From positions 125,262,829-125,326,828 of the forward strand of contig NC_061118.1 in NCBI RefSeq assembly GCF_002878395.1: a DNA stretch of 64,000 nt, in the 5' to 3' direction. The notes below the pieces were generated by a model, which did no database searches, was not told the DNA's origin, and saw only the letters and a list, made by a program, of their open reading frames with translations. The DNA comes from Capsicum annuum. Taxonomy: Eukaryota > Streptophyta > Magnoliopsida > Solanales > Solanaceae. A program made the position numbers and the translations under genes. This document shows positions 44,049 through 55,960 of this stretch, one piece after another; positions within the stretch are counted from its first letter, which is position 1; each line of letters begins with the position of its first letter.

Positions 44049-46357
44049 ATGGATGGATCAATAACAATAGGGGTGGATTGTCATGGTCAATGGGTTGAGA
44101 AGAGAAATCGATATGTATGGCATTGGAAGGAGGATGAAATGCTAGAGACAATAGCTATGACAGTCCAAAGTGATATTTCGTATGATGATTTTGTGAACTT
44201 AATCATCAATTTTTGTGGACTGAATTGTCAATGAAATAATTCCCTATCAGCTACATACACAGCTCTTTTGAAAATCAGAGGGTATTGCCTTTTAAGATAA
44301 CCGATCAGGTTTAGTTGCGTGCTTATCTAAGTGATTCAACCAGGTCGGTGTTAAGGGTGTACATGGTTGAAAAGATGAGAGAGAATGAGAACCAGAACGT
44401 AGAAGAAGAAGAAAAAAAAAGACTTCTTTAATGATAGGTTGGATGATCTAGACATGAATATTCCAGATGATGACCAAACACCTACGCCCGTTGATGCGAC
44501 CAATACGATGTGTAGTTCTTCTCAATCGACACAGTCTGGAAATCTTCAAGATGATGGGAACAACTTTTTTATTAGAATGTTATTCAAGGACAAGAATGAA
44601 CTATCTAACACTTTGTTTATTTCTTTCTTGAAAAAAGATTTCAGAATAAAGAAGGTGATTAATTCGAGCAGTGTCTTTTGCTTCAAATATGCTAATTCGA
44701 ACTGCAAGTGGTGGTTGAGAGCGATGAAGTATGCAAGTTCTGATAGATTTGTTATTCATAAACATAAAAAGTATCACACATGTGGTTCGAAGCACATCTC
44801 TGGCCAAAATCCTCACGCTACGGCATAGGTCCTAGGTGAATATTTCAGGAGTAGTTTCCTCGATGGCAAAGGCCCTTCAATAAGGCTTATGGACAATCAA
44901 CTCCTTAAGGATTTGGGTGTCCTGGTCAGTTATTGGAAGGTATATACGGTTGCGAAGAACCTGTTTAGGGGGACACTCGAGCATGGGTATGAAGTCTTGG
45001 ATGTTTATCGTTACATGATTGAGTCCACAAATCTCAAAAGTAAGACGGCATTGCATCTGGATGAAAACGGAAGGTTCAAGTACTTTTTTGTATCCTATAT
45101 TGCTTGGATTCAAGGTTTTCGACATTTGAGAAGAGGCATAGCTGTCGACGGTACCTTCTTGAGGAGCAGGTATAATGGACTTCTGCTAGTGACGGTGGTG
45201 TAAGATACGGAGAATCATATCTTTTCTGTCGCTTTTTGTGTAGCGGAAAAGGAATGTGCTGCCTCTTATAGTTTTTTTTTAACAAATGCGATGCTGCGTC
45301 GAAGATACTGAAGAGTTGTGTTTTGTATCAGATAGACATCCAAGTATTCCAAAAATAGGTTCACTTTTCTTCACTTCAGCTTACTTTGGTTATTGCATCA
45401 GGCATCTTAGAGAGAACATTCAAAACAATTATCACAATGAAAGGGTCTTCACCCTTTTTTATAGAGCAGCTAAAACATATAGTATAGAGGAGTTTTTAGA
45501 ACATTTCAATCAAATAGCAGATGTGAATCCCAAGGTAGCAGAATTTCTCGCACGTGTCAATTTTGAGAGATGGAGCCGGGCATTCTGTCCAGCAAACAGG
45601 TACATTCTTATGAATTTAATGTCTTGTTTGATTTACAAGTTAGTATGATATCATACTAAGTGATTCTTTTCTATAGGTACAATATTATGACATCAAATGT
45701 AGCTGAATCGGTGAATTCATTATTTGGAAATAAAAGAAAATTACCCATCAAGGCTATGTTTGAAAAAATAATCGAGACGTATAGCGATTTTTTTAACAAA
45801 AGACGTGTGCAATCCAAGTGCCCAGAAAAAAGAACCTGACTTGTTCTCGAAATCAAAAAGAAAATATCAATGAACATCAGTTTGGGAAATAGGTTATTCT
45901 CTCATAAAATAGCAGATTACAAATTTCGTATCACCGGTCATGGTGATGCTTCCACGGTTGATCTTCAAACAAGATCTTATAGGTGTAGAGTTTTTGACTT
46001 GGACAAAATACCTTGTCCACATACTATGGCAGTCCTTCAAGCTCAACACGGCCATAAATATGGACCTAAAGTTTGCGAGCACTCCTCTCAATATTATTGG
46101 GTGGAAAATATGAAATGGAATATAGTGGGCATATTACTCCGGTGCCTCCCAAAGAATCTTGGGTTATTCTAGTAGAGCTTATGGGAAAATTAATACCTCC
46201 TCCATATATTGACCCAAGCACTATCAAATCGGGTAGAAATCCATATAAAAGGAGGCATGGAGTTGGAGAATTATTTTCATCAAGAAGAAACAAGTGCTCC
46301 ATATGTATGTGCGCTGGCCACAAAAGAATTACATGCTCAAATCATAATCCACCATGA
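44049..46357 (+). pseudogene. MULE transposase (mudrA-type, SWIM zinc finger), inactivated
   Basis: The ATG at 44049 opens MDGSITIGVDCHGQWVEKRN; the N-terminal domain continues to about 44430 in changing frames. A mudrA DNA-binding-type region follows at 44439-44825 (FIRMLFKDKNELSNTLFISF, then CKWWLRAMK, then HTCGSKH). The DDE core has AVDGTFL (Asp, near 45145) and FVSDRHPSI (Asp, near 45320), then CIRHLRENIQ. A 77-bp intron (45600-45676, GTACAT..TCTATAG) separates FCPANR from YNIMTSNVAESVNSLF. The SWIM finger reads CRVFDLDKIPCPH near 45990. A C-terminal zinc knuckle CSICMCAGHKRITC lies near 46300. The enzyme would cut and join element ends. Stops at 44232, 44311, 44826, 45201 and 45838 and frameshifts near 45285 and 46110 break it. 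It is absent from element 1. Confidence 0.9.
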
Positions 46358-46900
46358 TCGTTGTAATTACAAAAACTTGTGTTGTTGTTTGTTTGTTTGT
46401 TGTGGACTTTTTTATATTTAACTCATTATTGTGAACCTAATGTTATCATTTATTATATATAAAATATCTTTTTTTTAAATAACTTGTGCATCAATAAAAA
46501 AAGGCAAAACATGAACTAAATAATACAGCAGACCACAATTATTCTCAACAGTTGCACAAACAACTGGAATATTTTCCTCCAACAGATGACAAATCTGTTG
46601 AAACAGATGAATAATCTGTTGAAACCCAACAGATGACCAATCGGTTCCAACACATGGTCCATCTGTTGAAAGAACTCAAAAGCCAAAATTGCTAGTGCTA
46701 CTGGATTCAACATTGCCTCCAACCGTCGACATGTTAACATATATTAGATTAGAAGAAATAGACAGAATGAAAATTAAATAAGAATTAAAACACCAAATTC
46801 TGACTAAAAGTAAATTTTTCATTAAATGAAAAATTAAATACATTAGGTATAGATCCGATATAAAAAAATTAAAATACATACGCTAAAAGAAAAAATACAT
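46358..46900. repeat. 3' flank of mudrA and CAACAGAT cluster
   Basis: A cluster of seven to eight motifs at 46570-46675 between mudrA and the converging small ORF. The rest is AT-rich and matches the 3' flank of the small ORF in element 1 (TGTCGACGGTTGGA at about 46720, reversed). Confidence 0.6.
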
Positions 46901-46901
46901 T

Positions 46902-47102
46902 CTAATTATTATTATTAGCATCATCATCATTAATGACAGTCGGCCAATCAACTCGCAGCAGCAGGGCTCTCATCAGCCTCTGCATTTCTCTGAACATCGT
47001 CACTCTCGTAGCGACCAACTCGCTCTGCAGGTCATTAACCTATCTTTAAAGTTCCCCCACTGTGTCGTGTAGAATAGCAATGTCCGAAAAAGGATCAGCC
47101 AT
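46902..47102 (-). pseudogene. Small coiled-coil ORF with Asp/Asn tail, copy 3
   Basis: The ATG at 47102 (minus) opens MADPFSDIAILHDTVGEL, then TAA, Arg, TAG, then VNDLQSELVATRVTMFREMQ, RLMRALL and WPTVINDDDANNNN to a TAG at 46902. It has 67 codons, exactly as copy 2. It keeps the TATA box (47308-47315), the leader donor GAG/GTAAGT near 47203 and the acceptor TGTTCTAG before the ATG. It converges on mudrA. The second stop (TAG) coincides with the early TAG of copies 1 and 2. Unknown function; the heptad pattern suggests dimerisation. Confidence 0.55.
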
Positions 47103-47307
47103 ATCTAGAACACGCATGAATTGACATATGTAAAGAAAAAAGTCAAAAATATAATACAACGTATACGACCAATTGATAAATTTAAATAAGAAAAAAACTT
47201 ACCTCAACAAGAAAGGAATATGCTCTTTGAAGAGAAGTGGTTGAAGATGTCACACGAAAAAAAATGCAAGAAATAAATAGAGTTAAATAAAGATTAAGGA
47301 GGGACCT

Positions 47308-47315
47308 ATTTATAA
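47308..47315 (-). promoter_or_regulatory. TATA box of small ORF, copy 3
   Basis: On the minus strand this reads CCTTTATAAATAGGTCCCTCC, the same 20-bp context as before copies 1 and 2, about 210 bp upstream of the ATG across a leader intron. Confidence 0.65.
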
Positions 47316-47484
47316 AGGATTGAATCTGGGCGTGTCAAGCCAAAAGGCAGGATTGTTCAGCTCCATTGTATTAATTACATTCAAACTGGTGGAATTTTAT
47401 TTTCTGTGAAAAGTCGCAATTTTTTCTTTTACATTAACTACTTCTCATCTTTTCATAGCAGCTTGAGACTCGATAAAAGTCGTT

Positions 47485-47810
47485 ATTATTGAGCTGTTGC
47501 AATAGATCATCCAGCATTTTTAACAGATTTAGCATCTGTTGCAACAGATGGACTGAATGTGTAACAAACGGCTGTCAAAATAGATTTATCATCTGCTGCA
47601 ATAGATGGTTTGTATATGCAACAGATAAGACATCTGATGCAACTTATGTATTATCTGTTGTGACAGATGGACAGTATATGTTGGAGGAGATGTTTTGATA
47701 TCTTCTAATAGTTGATTCATCAGTTTTAATTTTAACAGATAGAGTATTCGGTTCATTAGTTGTTTTGAATGTGTTAGATAAAAAGTCGCAACTCTTCACC
47801 TCTTTTTAAT
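47485..47810. repeat. CAACAGAT cluster and first half of a duplication
   Basis: Motifs lie at 47495-47730. The segment around 47715-47808 (GATAAAAAGTCGCAACTCTTCACC) is repeated at 48180-48285, a direct duplication of about 240 bp once the MITE between them is removed. Confidence 0.6.
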
Positions 47811-48035
47811 AGTCCCTCCTTTCGTATTAGTTGGGCCCTATGGGCTTGGCACACCAATTAATAAAAATAAAAATTAGGTGATTATTTTACCAAATTGACC
47901 TTATTAATTATGATTTGAAAGTATAAATGTGAATAATATACTTTATGTAGTCATTTAATAATAGGGGTAATATTGGAAGAATATAATAAAATTCTTTTGA
48001 TTTTATAAATAGGAAAACTAAATTGAAATAAATAT
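47809..48035. mobile_element. Small MITE inserted in the duplicated segment
   Basis: Comparison of the two duplicate halves shows extra sequence from about CCCTCCTTTCGTATTAGTTG to TTTTAGCAAGAAG. The left end resembles the CCCTCCGT..ATTAGTTG terminus common in Stowaway-type MITEs. The right end does not match clearly. Confidence 0.45.
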
Positions 48036-48327
48036 TTTTAGCAAGAAGTAATCACATGTGTGCAGATGAATAAAAAAAAGTCTGGTCTATCACAACAGAT
48101 TTACCATCTATTTCAACATATGGATTATCTGTTGCGACAGATGGACCATATATTGGAGGAGATATTTTGATTTCTTCCAACAGCTGATTCGTCAGTTGCA
48201 ACAGATAGAGATTTTAATTCATCAGCTATTTTGAATTTGTTAAGATAAAAAGTCACGACTCTTCACACCTCCATTTTAATAGTCATCACATTCATGCAGA
48301 TGAATAAACAACCTTGTCTGACATATT
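48036..48327. repeat. CAACAGAT cluster and second half of the duplication
   Basis: Motifs lie at 48090-48215, then the repeated GATAAAAAGTCACGACTCTTC segment. It leads into the hairpin. Confidence 0.55.
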
Positions 48328-49995
48328 CTGATGGGGTAGGAAGAATAAGATGCGTGCAATGGATCATATTTTCATGCGTGCGAGTTATGTATATTATTGA
48401 TCAGGCTACCGTGAAGACACACATAAAGTGCAATGATTTTATGAATGCAGTTTTTTACCGATTAGACACAGATCCTTCAAACAAGATCCTGCATTATACA
48501 GTTTAGTTTGATAGGTGCAAACTGATAAGGCCGAAGTGCTCCAAGATGGTGGTGTCGATACCCCGTTACAACTTAATGACGATTCATGCTCATGTTTTTG
48601 TGTCATGTTTGGGGAAGGGTTCAAACTTTTGGCGGCAGTGTAAATATCCAATAGTGATTGGACTAGTTTTAATGGCATAATGAACTTCTTGAAAGGCCTC
48701 CAAAGCCTCACAATGCAGGAAAAAACGATAAAACGAATAGAAATTCCCCTAGTCCAAATTTATATGAATGGATTGGTGGAGGAGACTTTTTTATAGCAGA
48801 AGGTGCTTAGGAGAATACCTGTCCACAGAGGGGGAGGTAGAGAAGGCCATATATCATTTCAAACCTTGTTTAAGAGGAAACACAGTGTAGGAAGGAAAGT
48901 GTAGCGAAATTGACCAATGAAATTCACATGACAAAATGAAAAAACTAGATGAGCTTCAAATGTGGAAGTGTATCAAAATATAAAAATCCATCAATCGATG
49001 AAAAAAGAATAATCAACAGGACTGGAGCTGGACACTTTGCCCGAGAATGCAACTAGTGAGCTTGGCCTCAATGAAGACTCTCACAAAGTGCAGGACAAGA
49101 ACTCCAAGGAAAAAGCTTCGCGAGCACGAAAGGTGGTAAGATTGTTGGTCAAAATTGAAACCTACATGTCAATTCAAACCGACAATCTTACCACCTTCCA
49201 TGCTCGCGAAGCTGCTTCCTTAGAGTTCTAGTCCTATATTTTATGGGTCTTCGTTGAGGCCGCACTCGCTAGTTGCAGTCTCTAGCAAAGTGACTAGCTC
49301 ATTCCTCTTGACCATTCTTCTATTTCTTCAACAACTGATGGATTTTCATTTTGGGATACACTTTCACATTCGCATCTCATCCAGTTTTTTCATTTTTCAT
49401 GTCAATTTCATAAGCTAATTTCGCTACACTTTCCTTCCGAACCTGTTTGTCCTCTTAAACAAGGACTGAGATGATATATAGCCTTCTCAACCTCCCTATT
49501 CCTGCACAGGTTTTCTCCCAAACACCTTCTGCTGTATAATAGTCTCCTCCAATAACCCATCTATATAAATTTGGACCAGGGAAATTTCTATTAGATCCAT
49601 CGTTGTTTGTTGTAGTACGAGGTTTCGAAGGCCTTTCAAAAAGTCCATTGCACCATTAAAACTGGTCCAATCACTATTAGATATTTATACTACCGCCAAA
49701 AACTTGAACCCTTCCCCAAACTTGACACAAAAACATAAGCATAAACTATTATTAAATTATAACGGGATATCGACACTACCGTCTTTGTCCCTCAGCCTTA
49801 CCATTTTGAACCTAACAATCTTAACTATGAAATATCATATCTTGTTTGAAAGATTAATGCCTAATAGGTAAAGAACAAACATTTACAAAATCATTGTACT
49901 AGATGTGTGTTTTCATGATAGGTTGATCAATAATACATACCTCCTACATATGAAGTGGTTCCATCTGCAAGCATCTTATTCCTTCGAACCCATCT
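48328..49995. repeat. Long hairpin (foldback) of element 2
   Basis: The left arm 48328-49158 and right arm about 49173-49995 are inverted copies around CCTACATGTC. Inner arms read AAGGTGGTAAGATTGT and its complement. Plus-strand translation of the left arm retains VKTHIKCNDFMNAVFYRLDT and FDRCKLIRPKCSKMVVSIPR, then YNLMTIHAHVFV. This is the same protein region as in the element 1 hairpin and vaguely like the N-terminal part of MULE proteins (inference). The right arm, read on the minus strand from module C at 50730, is the sense copy. The hairpin is half the length of that in element 1 and its centre lies elsewhere in the gene. Confidence 0.85.
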
Positions 49996-50729
49996 TTACT
50001 CTAGCCTTTAATGCTGCCCGAGCAAAAGTGGATCCAATTTCACTTTCTTTTGTCTGTAAACAAGAGAAATACATTTGATGTCAAACAAGAGAAGAACAAA
50101 ACGAACATTATGAAAGGGTAACACAAAATTGAGTGAATCAACATATGACCAATATGATGCAACAGATTACCCATCTGTTTAATCGATGAGGCATCATTGC
50201 AAATGATGGATGACATGTTGCAACAGATGGGTCATCTGTTAGAATAAATCAAACCAGCCTTGCTACTAGTTTGATTTCTTTACACAGTTGCTCCGTCTAT
50301 TCCAACAACTGATTCATCAGTTGCAATAGTTGAGAAAACTGTTGCACACCACCACCACCAGCATCAATAACAAAGAAACAAATAAAACAACACCATATGT
50401 TCCAACATCATCCACAACACAAACATCATATGTTCCAACATAACCACCACCCCCAATAACAGCACCACCAAAGTACTAAACAAAAGACATAAAAAAAATT
50501 ATACTGACAACAAGGCTTTTTAAGTTCTCCCAATAGATGACTTTTTTCGCATATTTTAATAAAAGCAACGGTTCATTCATTCAAGACTTAAAAGTCACCT
50601 TTTCTTCAATTTTCTCAATAAATAAGAAACTGGTAAAGGGTAAATCATTAATAGCAACAGATGTAAATATCTAATTTAAATGACATACAAAGAAGAATAC
50701 AAGATGAAAAGAGCAACAGTAAACCATAC
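49996..50729 (-). repeat. Module C leader intron of element 2
   Basis: On the minus strand it runs from the donor GCAG/GTATGG (50729) to an acceptor GTTTACAG near 50055. It contains CAACAGAT motifs (50140-50340) and an ACCACCACCA / CAACATC tract (50345-50470), the complement of the GTTGTTGATG tract in element 1. Confidence 0.55.
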
Positions 50730-51110
50730 CTGCAATGTCAAAAAAGCAAATGGATTAGAACATCTAGTTCAGTCGAGAAAAGATATTGATTGGTTGAGAT
50801 CCTAAAGGATCCTCATTCGAAAGAAGAGAAAAAAGAGAGGAAAAAAGAAAACAACAAAGATAATTGAGAATAAAGAATAAAGAAGAGTGATGAGTTGAGT
50901 CTAGACTATGTTATGGCTAAAGGAGAGAGAGTTCTAGATATGGAGGGTTTTAAATATTTATTAATAACTTTTGAGGGGCACGGGGAGACGGTGACATTGA
51001 AAAGACCAGATAAGACTACTCACTCAAGAGATTTTTGAGTTATCTAAGTAGTACCGAGTAATATTTTTTACTGCCTTAGTATTTTAACTATTTTATCTCG
51101 AACAGGAAAT
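50730..51110 (-). promoter_or_regulatory. Module C leader and promoter region of element 2
   Basis: The reverse complement of 15850-16212: TAACTCAAAAATCTC, then GAGTAGTCTTATC, then GTCTTTTCAATGTCACC, a CT-rich leader and the donor at 50729. Transcription from here would enter the right arm of the hairpin in the sense direction. Confidence 0.5.
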
Positions 51111-53460
51111 AACTAAATTTCTTTATAAAAAAATGATCTAAAAACATTTAAGTGCAAAAATAACTTAATCTGTTTGATAGTTTACAACAGATTCATGATC
51201 TGTCGCAACAAATGACGTAATCTATTTGATATTTTATAACAGATGCGTAATATATTGCAACAAATTACCTAATTTATTTGATTTGATCCAACATAAAAGA
51301 CACCTGTTGCAACAGGTTGAACATTTGTTTATATATAATTTCAATTGAGTTCATATGTTAGACTAATGACTTAATTGAATATAGTTCTCATAGGGTCAAA
51401 TACAGCTTTAATTGAGTCTTTTGACAATTGTATGATGAGACGGTATTGCATTTCTCCCAACTAGAGTCATCGATCGATCACTCTGTGCCGAACCGATTCT
51501 TACTACCTCATATTTTAGACTAATATCTTAATTGATTAATATAGGACTAGGGTACTAATACCTTAATTGAATAATCTGGGACTAGGGGTAATTTATTATA
51601 GGGTCAACTATAACTTCAATTGAGTTTTTTGGGAATTGCATGATGAGACAGTACTGCGTTCCTCCCGACAAGAGTCGATCGATCGATCATACTGAGCCAA
51701 ACCAATTCTTACTACCTCATATATTCAACTAATGCCGTAATTGATTAATCTAGGACTAGGGGTGAGTTTTATAATGTCAACTACAATAAATGACAACGCA
51801 TATTTGATAATTTACAATAGATGGGTAATCTATTTCAATATATGACTTCATCCATTTGATAATTAATGGGTAATCTGTCGTAATAGATGACTTAATTTAT
51901 TTGATAGTTTACAATAGATTCGTGATCTGTCACAACAAATGATGTAACCTATTTGATAGTTTGCAATAGATGCGTAATAATATTGCAACAGATAACATAA
52001 TCTGTTTGATTTAATCCAACAAAAAATACATCTGTTGCAACAGGTTGAACATTTACTTATATATAATTCAATTGAGTTCATATGTTAGACTAATACCTTA
52101 ATCGAATGTGTGTTCTCATAGGGTCAACTACAACTTCAATTGAGTCTTTTGGCAATTGCATAATGAGATGGCACTGCATTCCTCCCGATCAAAGTCATCA
52201 ATCGATAACTCTGAGCCGAACCGATTCTTACTATCTCATATGTTAGACTAATACCTTAATTGATTAATCTAGGACTAGGACACTAATACCTTAATTGAAT
52301 AATTTATGACTAGGGGTGAGTTTTCAAAGGGTCAACTACAACTTCAATTAAGTCTTTTGACAATTGCATGATGAGACGGTACTACGTTCCTCCCGAAAAG
52401 AGTCATCGATCGATCACTCTAAGCCAAATCGATTCTTACTACCTTATATGTTCAGATAATACCTTAATTGATTAATTTAGGACTAGGGGTGAGTTCTCAT
52501 AATGTCAACTACAATAGATGACAGCACGTATTTGATAATTTACAACAGATGGGTAATCTATCGCAACAGATGACTTAATCTGTTTAATAGTTTACATAAG
52601 ATTCGTGATCTGTCATAACAAATGACGTAATCTGTTTGATAATTTACAACAGATGCATAATATATTGCAACAGATAACATAATCTGTTTGATTTGATCCA
52701 ACAGAAAATACATCTGTTGCAACAGGTTGAACATTTTCTTATATATAATTCAATTGATTTCATATATTAGACTAATACCTTAATCGAATGTGAGTTCTCA
52801 TAGGGTCAACTACAACTTCAATTGGTAATTGCATCATTAGACGGTACTGCATTTCTCCCGACCAGAGTCGTTGATTAATAACTCTGAGTCAAACCGATTC
52901 TTACTACCTCATATGTTAGACTAATACCTTAATTGATTAATCTAGGACTAGGGTATTAATACCTTAATCGAATAATTTGGAACTAGGGGTGAGTTCTCAT
53001 AAGGTAAACTATGAATTAATCTAGGACTAGGGGTGAGTTCTTATAGGGTCAGCCACAACAGATGGCAGCGCCTATTTGATGATTTACAACATATGGGTAA
53101 TCTATTGCGACTTATGATAATCCATTTGATAATTTATAACAGATGGGTAATCTATCATAACAGATGACTTAATCTGTTTGATAATTTACAACAGATTCGT
53201 AATCTGTTGTTACCTAATCTGATTAATAATTTATAACAGATGAGAAATCTGACGCAACATGTTGAACATTTGTATTTTACAATTTCAATTGAGTTCATAT
53301 GTTAGACTAATAGTACCTAAATTAATTAATCTAGGACCAGGGGTGAGTTATCATAGGGTCAACTAGAGTACTCGGTCAACTACAACTTCAATTATTTTTA
53401 TATAATTTCAATTGAATTACTCTTTTGGCAATTGCATGATGAGAGGGTTAAAAATTATGC
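51111..53460 (-). repeat. Diverged 167-bp repeats mixed with CAACAGAT blocks
   Basis: Recognisable reversed monomer parts: GGGTCAACTACAACTTCAATTGAGTC, GGCAATTGCATGATGAGACGG, GAGTCATCGATCGATCACTC. Cores lie near 51466, 51675, 52195, 52405 and 52865. Between them are CAACAGATGGGTAATCTAT blocks with AATCTGTTTGATAATTTAC spacers (51180-51320, 51790-52050, 52510-52730, 53060-53270). About five monomers instead of about 33. It may show the arrangement before satellite expansion in element 1. Confidence 0.75.
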
Positions 53461-53469
53461 ATATATTTT

Positions 53470-53706
53470 ATGATTTTAAAAATAATTAAGATCAATTCGG
53501 ACCAAATTAACATTTTCAAAACTACGTGTCATTCTTTTCCAAAATACAAATCAACCCATACAAAATGTTTCATTATTTTAAATCTCGAGGTCTCGCTCTT
53601 TCTCTCTCATTCTCACTCAACAATACAGTACAGACAACAACTGCTCAACAAATTTTCTCAACCCTCCACAACAGATCGCTTTTCTTTTTATTTCCAACTA
53701 CACAGG
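53470..53706 (+). promoter_or_regulatory. Gene B leader and promoter of element 2
   Basis: It matches the reverse complement of 9712-10030. A CT-rich leader ends CAACTACACAG/GTGTTA at 53706. The (CT)n is short here compared with the long GA/CT run in element 1. Confidence 0.55.
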
Positions 53707-54236
53707 TGTTATTTTTGACTTAATTCTTGCTTATATCAGTCATTTTATTTGTCTTCGTAAGCAACAGAGTTTGAGAAGAGCTCTATATTTGTTTTTTTTC
53801 TAAAAAATAAGGGCTTTTAAGTTAATGATGAAAAATAAAACTTTTAGTTCTATTATCTTCGAGAAAGGGTTTACAATTTTAAGTTTTGATGGTAAAATCG
53901 TAGGAAGAACTCGAGAAATCCCTAGTTTCCATCGCAATATTCCATTGACTGTCGTGGTATTGTTGGATGGTATTTGTGGTATTGGTGGTAGTGGTGGTGG
54001 TGGGGTTTGTGGTCATCGTGGTGGCACTAGTGGTGGCATTGGTTGATGGTGTTTATGGTGGTTGTCGATGGTGTCGGTATTCGTGGTGTTTGTTTATTTA
54101 TTGGTATTGGTTGGTAGTATTTGTGGTGATGGCTATTAGTGTATTAGTATTCGTGGTTTCTGTAATGTATTTTTTAAAATCTATGCATACATCAATTGTA
54201 ATGTAATTTTTATTTTTCTTTATTTACAGGTAAAAC
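53707..54236 (+). other. Gene B leader intron with GGT-rich tract
   Basis: From the donor at 53706/53707 to the acceptor TTTACAG at 54223-54229. A GGT/GTG-rich tract occupies 53955-54160. Gly/Val-rich frames here are not genes. Confidence 0.55.
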
Positions 54237-55529
54237 ATGTCTCCCAAAAGAAAAGAAAGTGAAAGTGGATCAACGTCTAACCACTCAAAAAATGCTACAG
54301 TACAGAGGGATTCGGAGGAACTTCCTGAACAATCTCAGTCAGGGAAAAAGTGAAGCTAAGAAGAGATGTAAAAACAACGTTAAGGGAAGTAGACAAGGGT
54401 CCGTAGATGGTGATGAAAAAATAAAAGTGAGAAAGAAGAGGAATTGGAGAGTAAGAAAGAGAAAGAGGATAATCATCAGCATGATGATAATGGATCACCG
54501 ATGGGGCATGAATTAATATCGACATCCCAGCATGATCATGTCAAAACTTTTAATATTGACAGGTTTCAAGTTACGATATCGATAAATGGCCCAGAAGGAA
54601 AACAACTAACTGGTCAAATTGTACTTAAATGTTAGATGGGGAAAAATTTTGAACATTTTATGAAAATTATGAAGCACAAAAATATAGGCGGACTTTTTAA
54701 GAAGAGCTGCCTTGGACGCTTTCTTAAGCTGCCTGAGGACCCCTCTGCCCGTATCCATTTTTCTATGACAATGGTATATAGTCTTCTCAAGCGCAGGATC
54801 AAGTACGCAGGGAAAGATAAAGATTTGGAGAAGGGGGGCAAAAAAAAGATGGATGAAATCTGGATCAACTACTGTGGCATGCCCGTATGTTTTGGCATGA
54901 CATACGGGCAAGAAAATGCAAGGAAAAAATAGATGGGTTGTTTGACATTGCTCGACGTGGCTACAAAGCATCGAATTTGTTAACAGATCTCAAGGATAAA
55001 ACTATACCAGAGCAGTACAGGGAGCAATTATGCTTAGTTTGGTTTGCCCATTTGGTTATATTGGCAAGAGACGTCAACAAGGTCAAAGAAGATAATTTAT
55101 TGGCGCGTGCTGAGGATTTTGATAATTCAACAATTATCCCTGGGGATATGACAGCTTCTACTTGACTATCCAATATTTACTAACAAAGCTATCCTCAGGG
55201 ACGACCACATTATAGGACTTTCCTTGGGCTTTCATGATAAAATTAATCACTAATTTTACTCATCCATTAATTTATATTGAATATAGTTATTATGGCCTTT
55301 TTTTGGCTTGCTTCCTGTTTATATTTTTTAGGCTTGGGAACTTGAAGCCATTCCTCCCCTCCGAAAGCAGTTAATGGATTACCCAAATGAGGTTTCTCAT
55401 CCAAGGATGTTTAGGTGGTTAGCTACAAAGAGCAACACCAATATTAAGGAGGCTGATCTCTTTAACCCTTCAGGTAATGCAGTACGTCTTTTGCAAGTAA
55501 AATAATTCTACTGAAAGATAAGAAAGATA

Positions 55530-55960
55530 TTGAACAGATGTTATATCTGGTGCAACAGATGTTATATCTGATGCACCAGATGGGACATCTATTACGACAG
55601 GGTATATCTTGCATCAGATTACCCATCTATTGCTTTGGTTCTATGAACCCGATTCCTAAAAGATTAACCATCTACTGCAAATTATGCAACAAGTGTGTAA
55701 TCTTATAACATATTATTCATCTGTTGTGATGTTCAGATTATCTGTTGCATAACAGATTACCCGTCTTGTGCAACTGTTGCAACGGATGATTGATATTTTG
55801 CATCAGATTATCCATGTTTTTCTCTGTTTCTCTGAACCAGACTCAAATGGATTTTAACCATATACTACAAACTATGCAACAGATGGGTCTTTTTTTTTAA
55901 ATGTAGACCAACTGTGAAAATTATTATATTATATGATTTAAATGCATCTGTCATTTTTTT
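55530..55960 (+). repeat. CAACAGAT array in a gene B intron (element 2)
   Basis: GCAACAGATGTTATATCTG-type motifs fill the intron between the DUF1985-side exon and the exon beginning GTTGTGCATCCATTAATCG near 55973. Confidence 0.7.
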
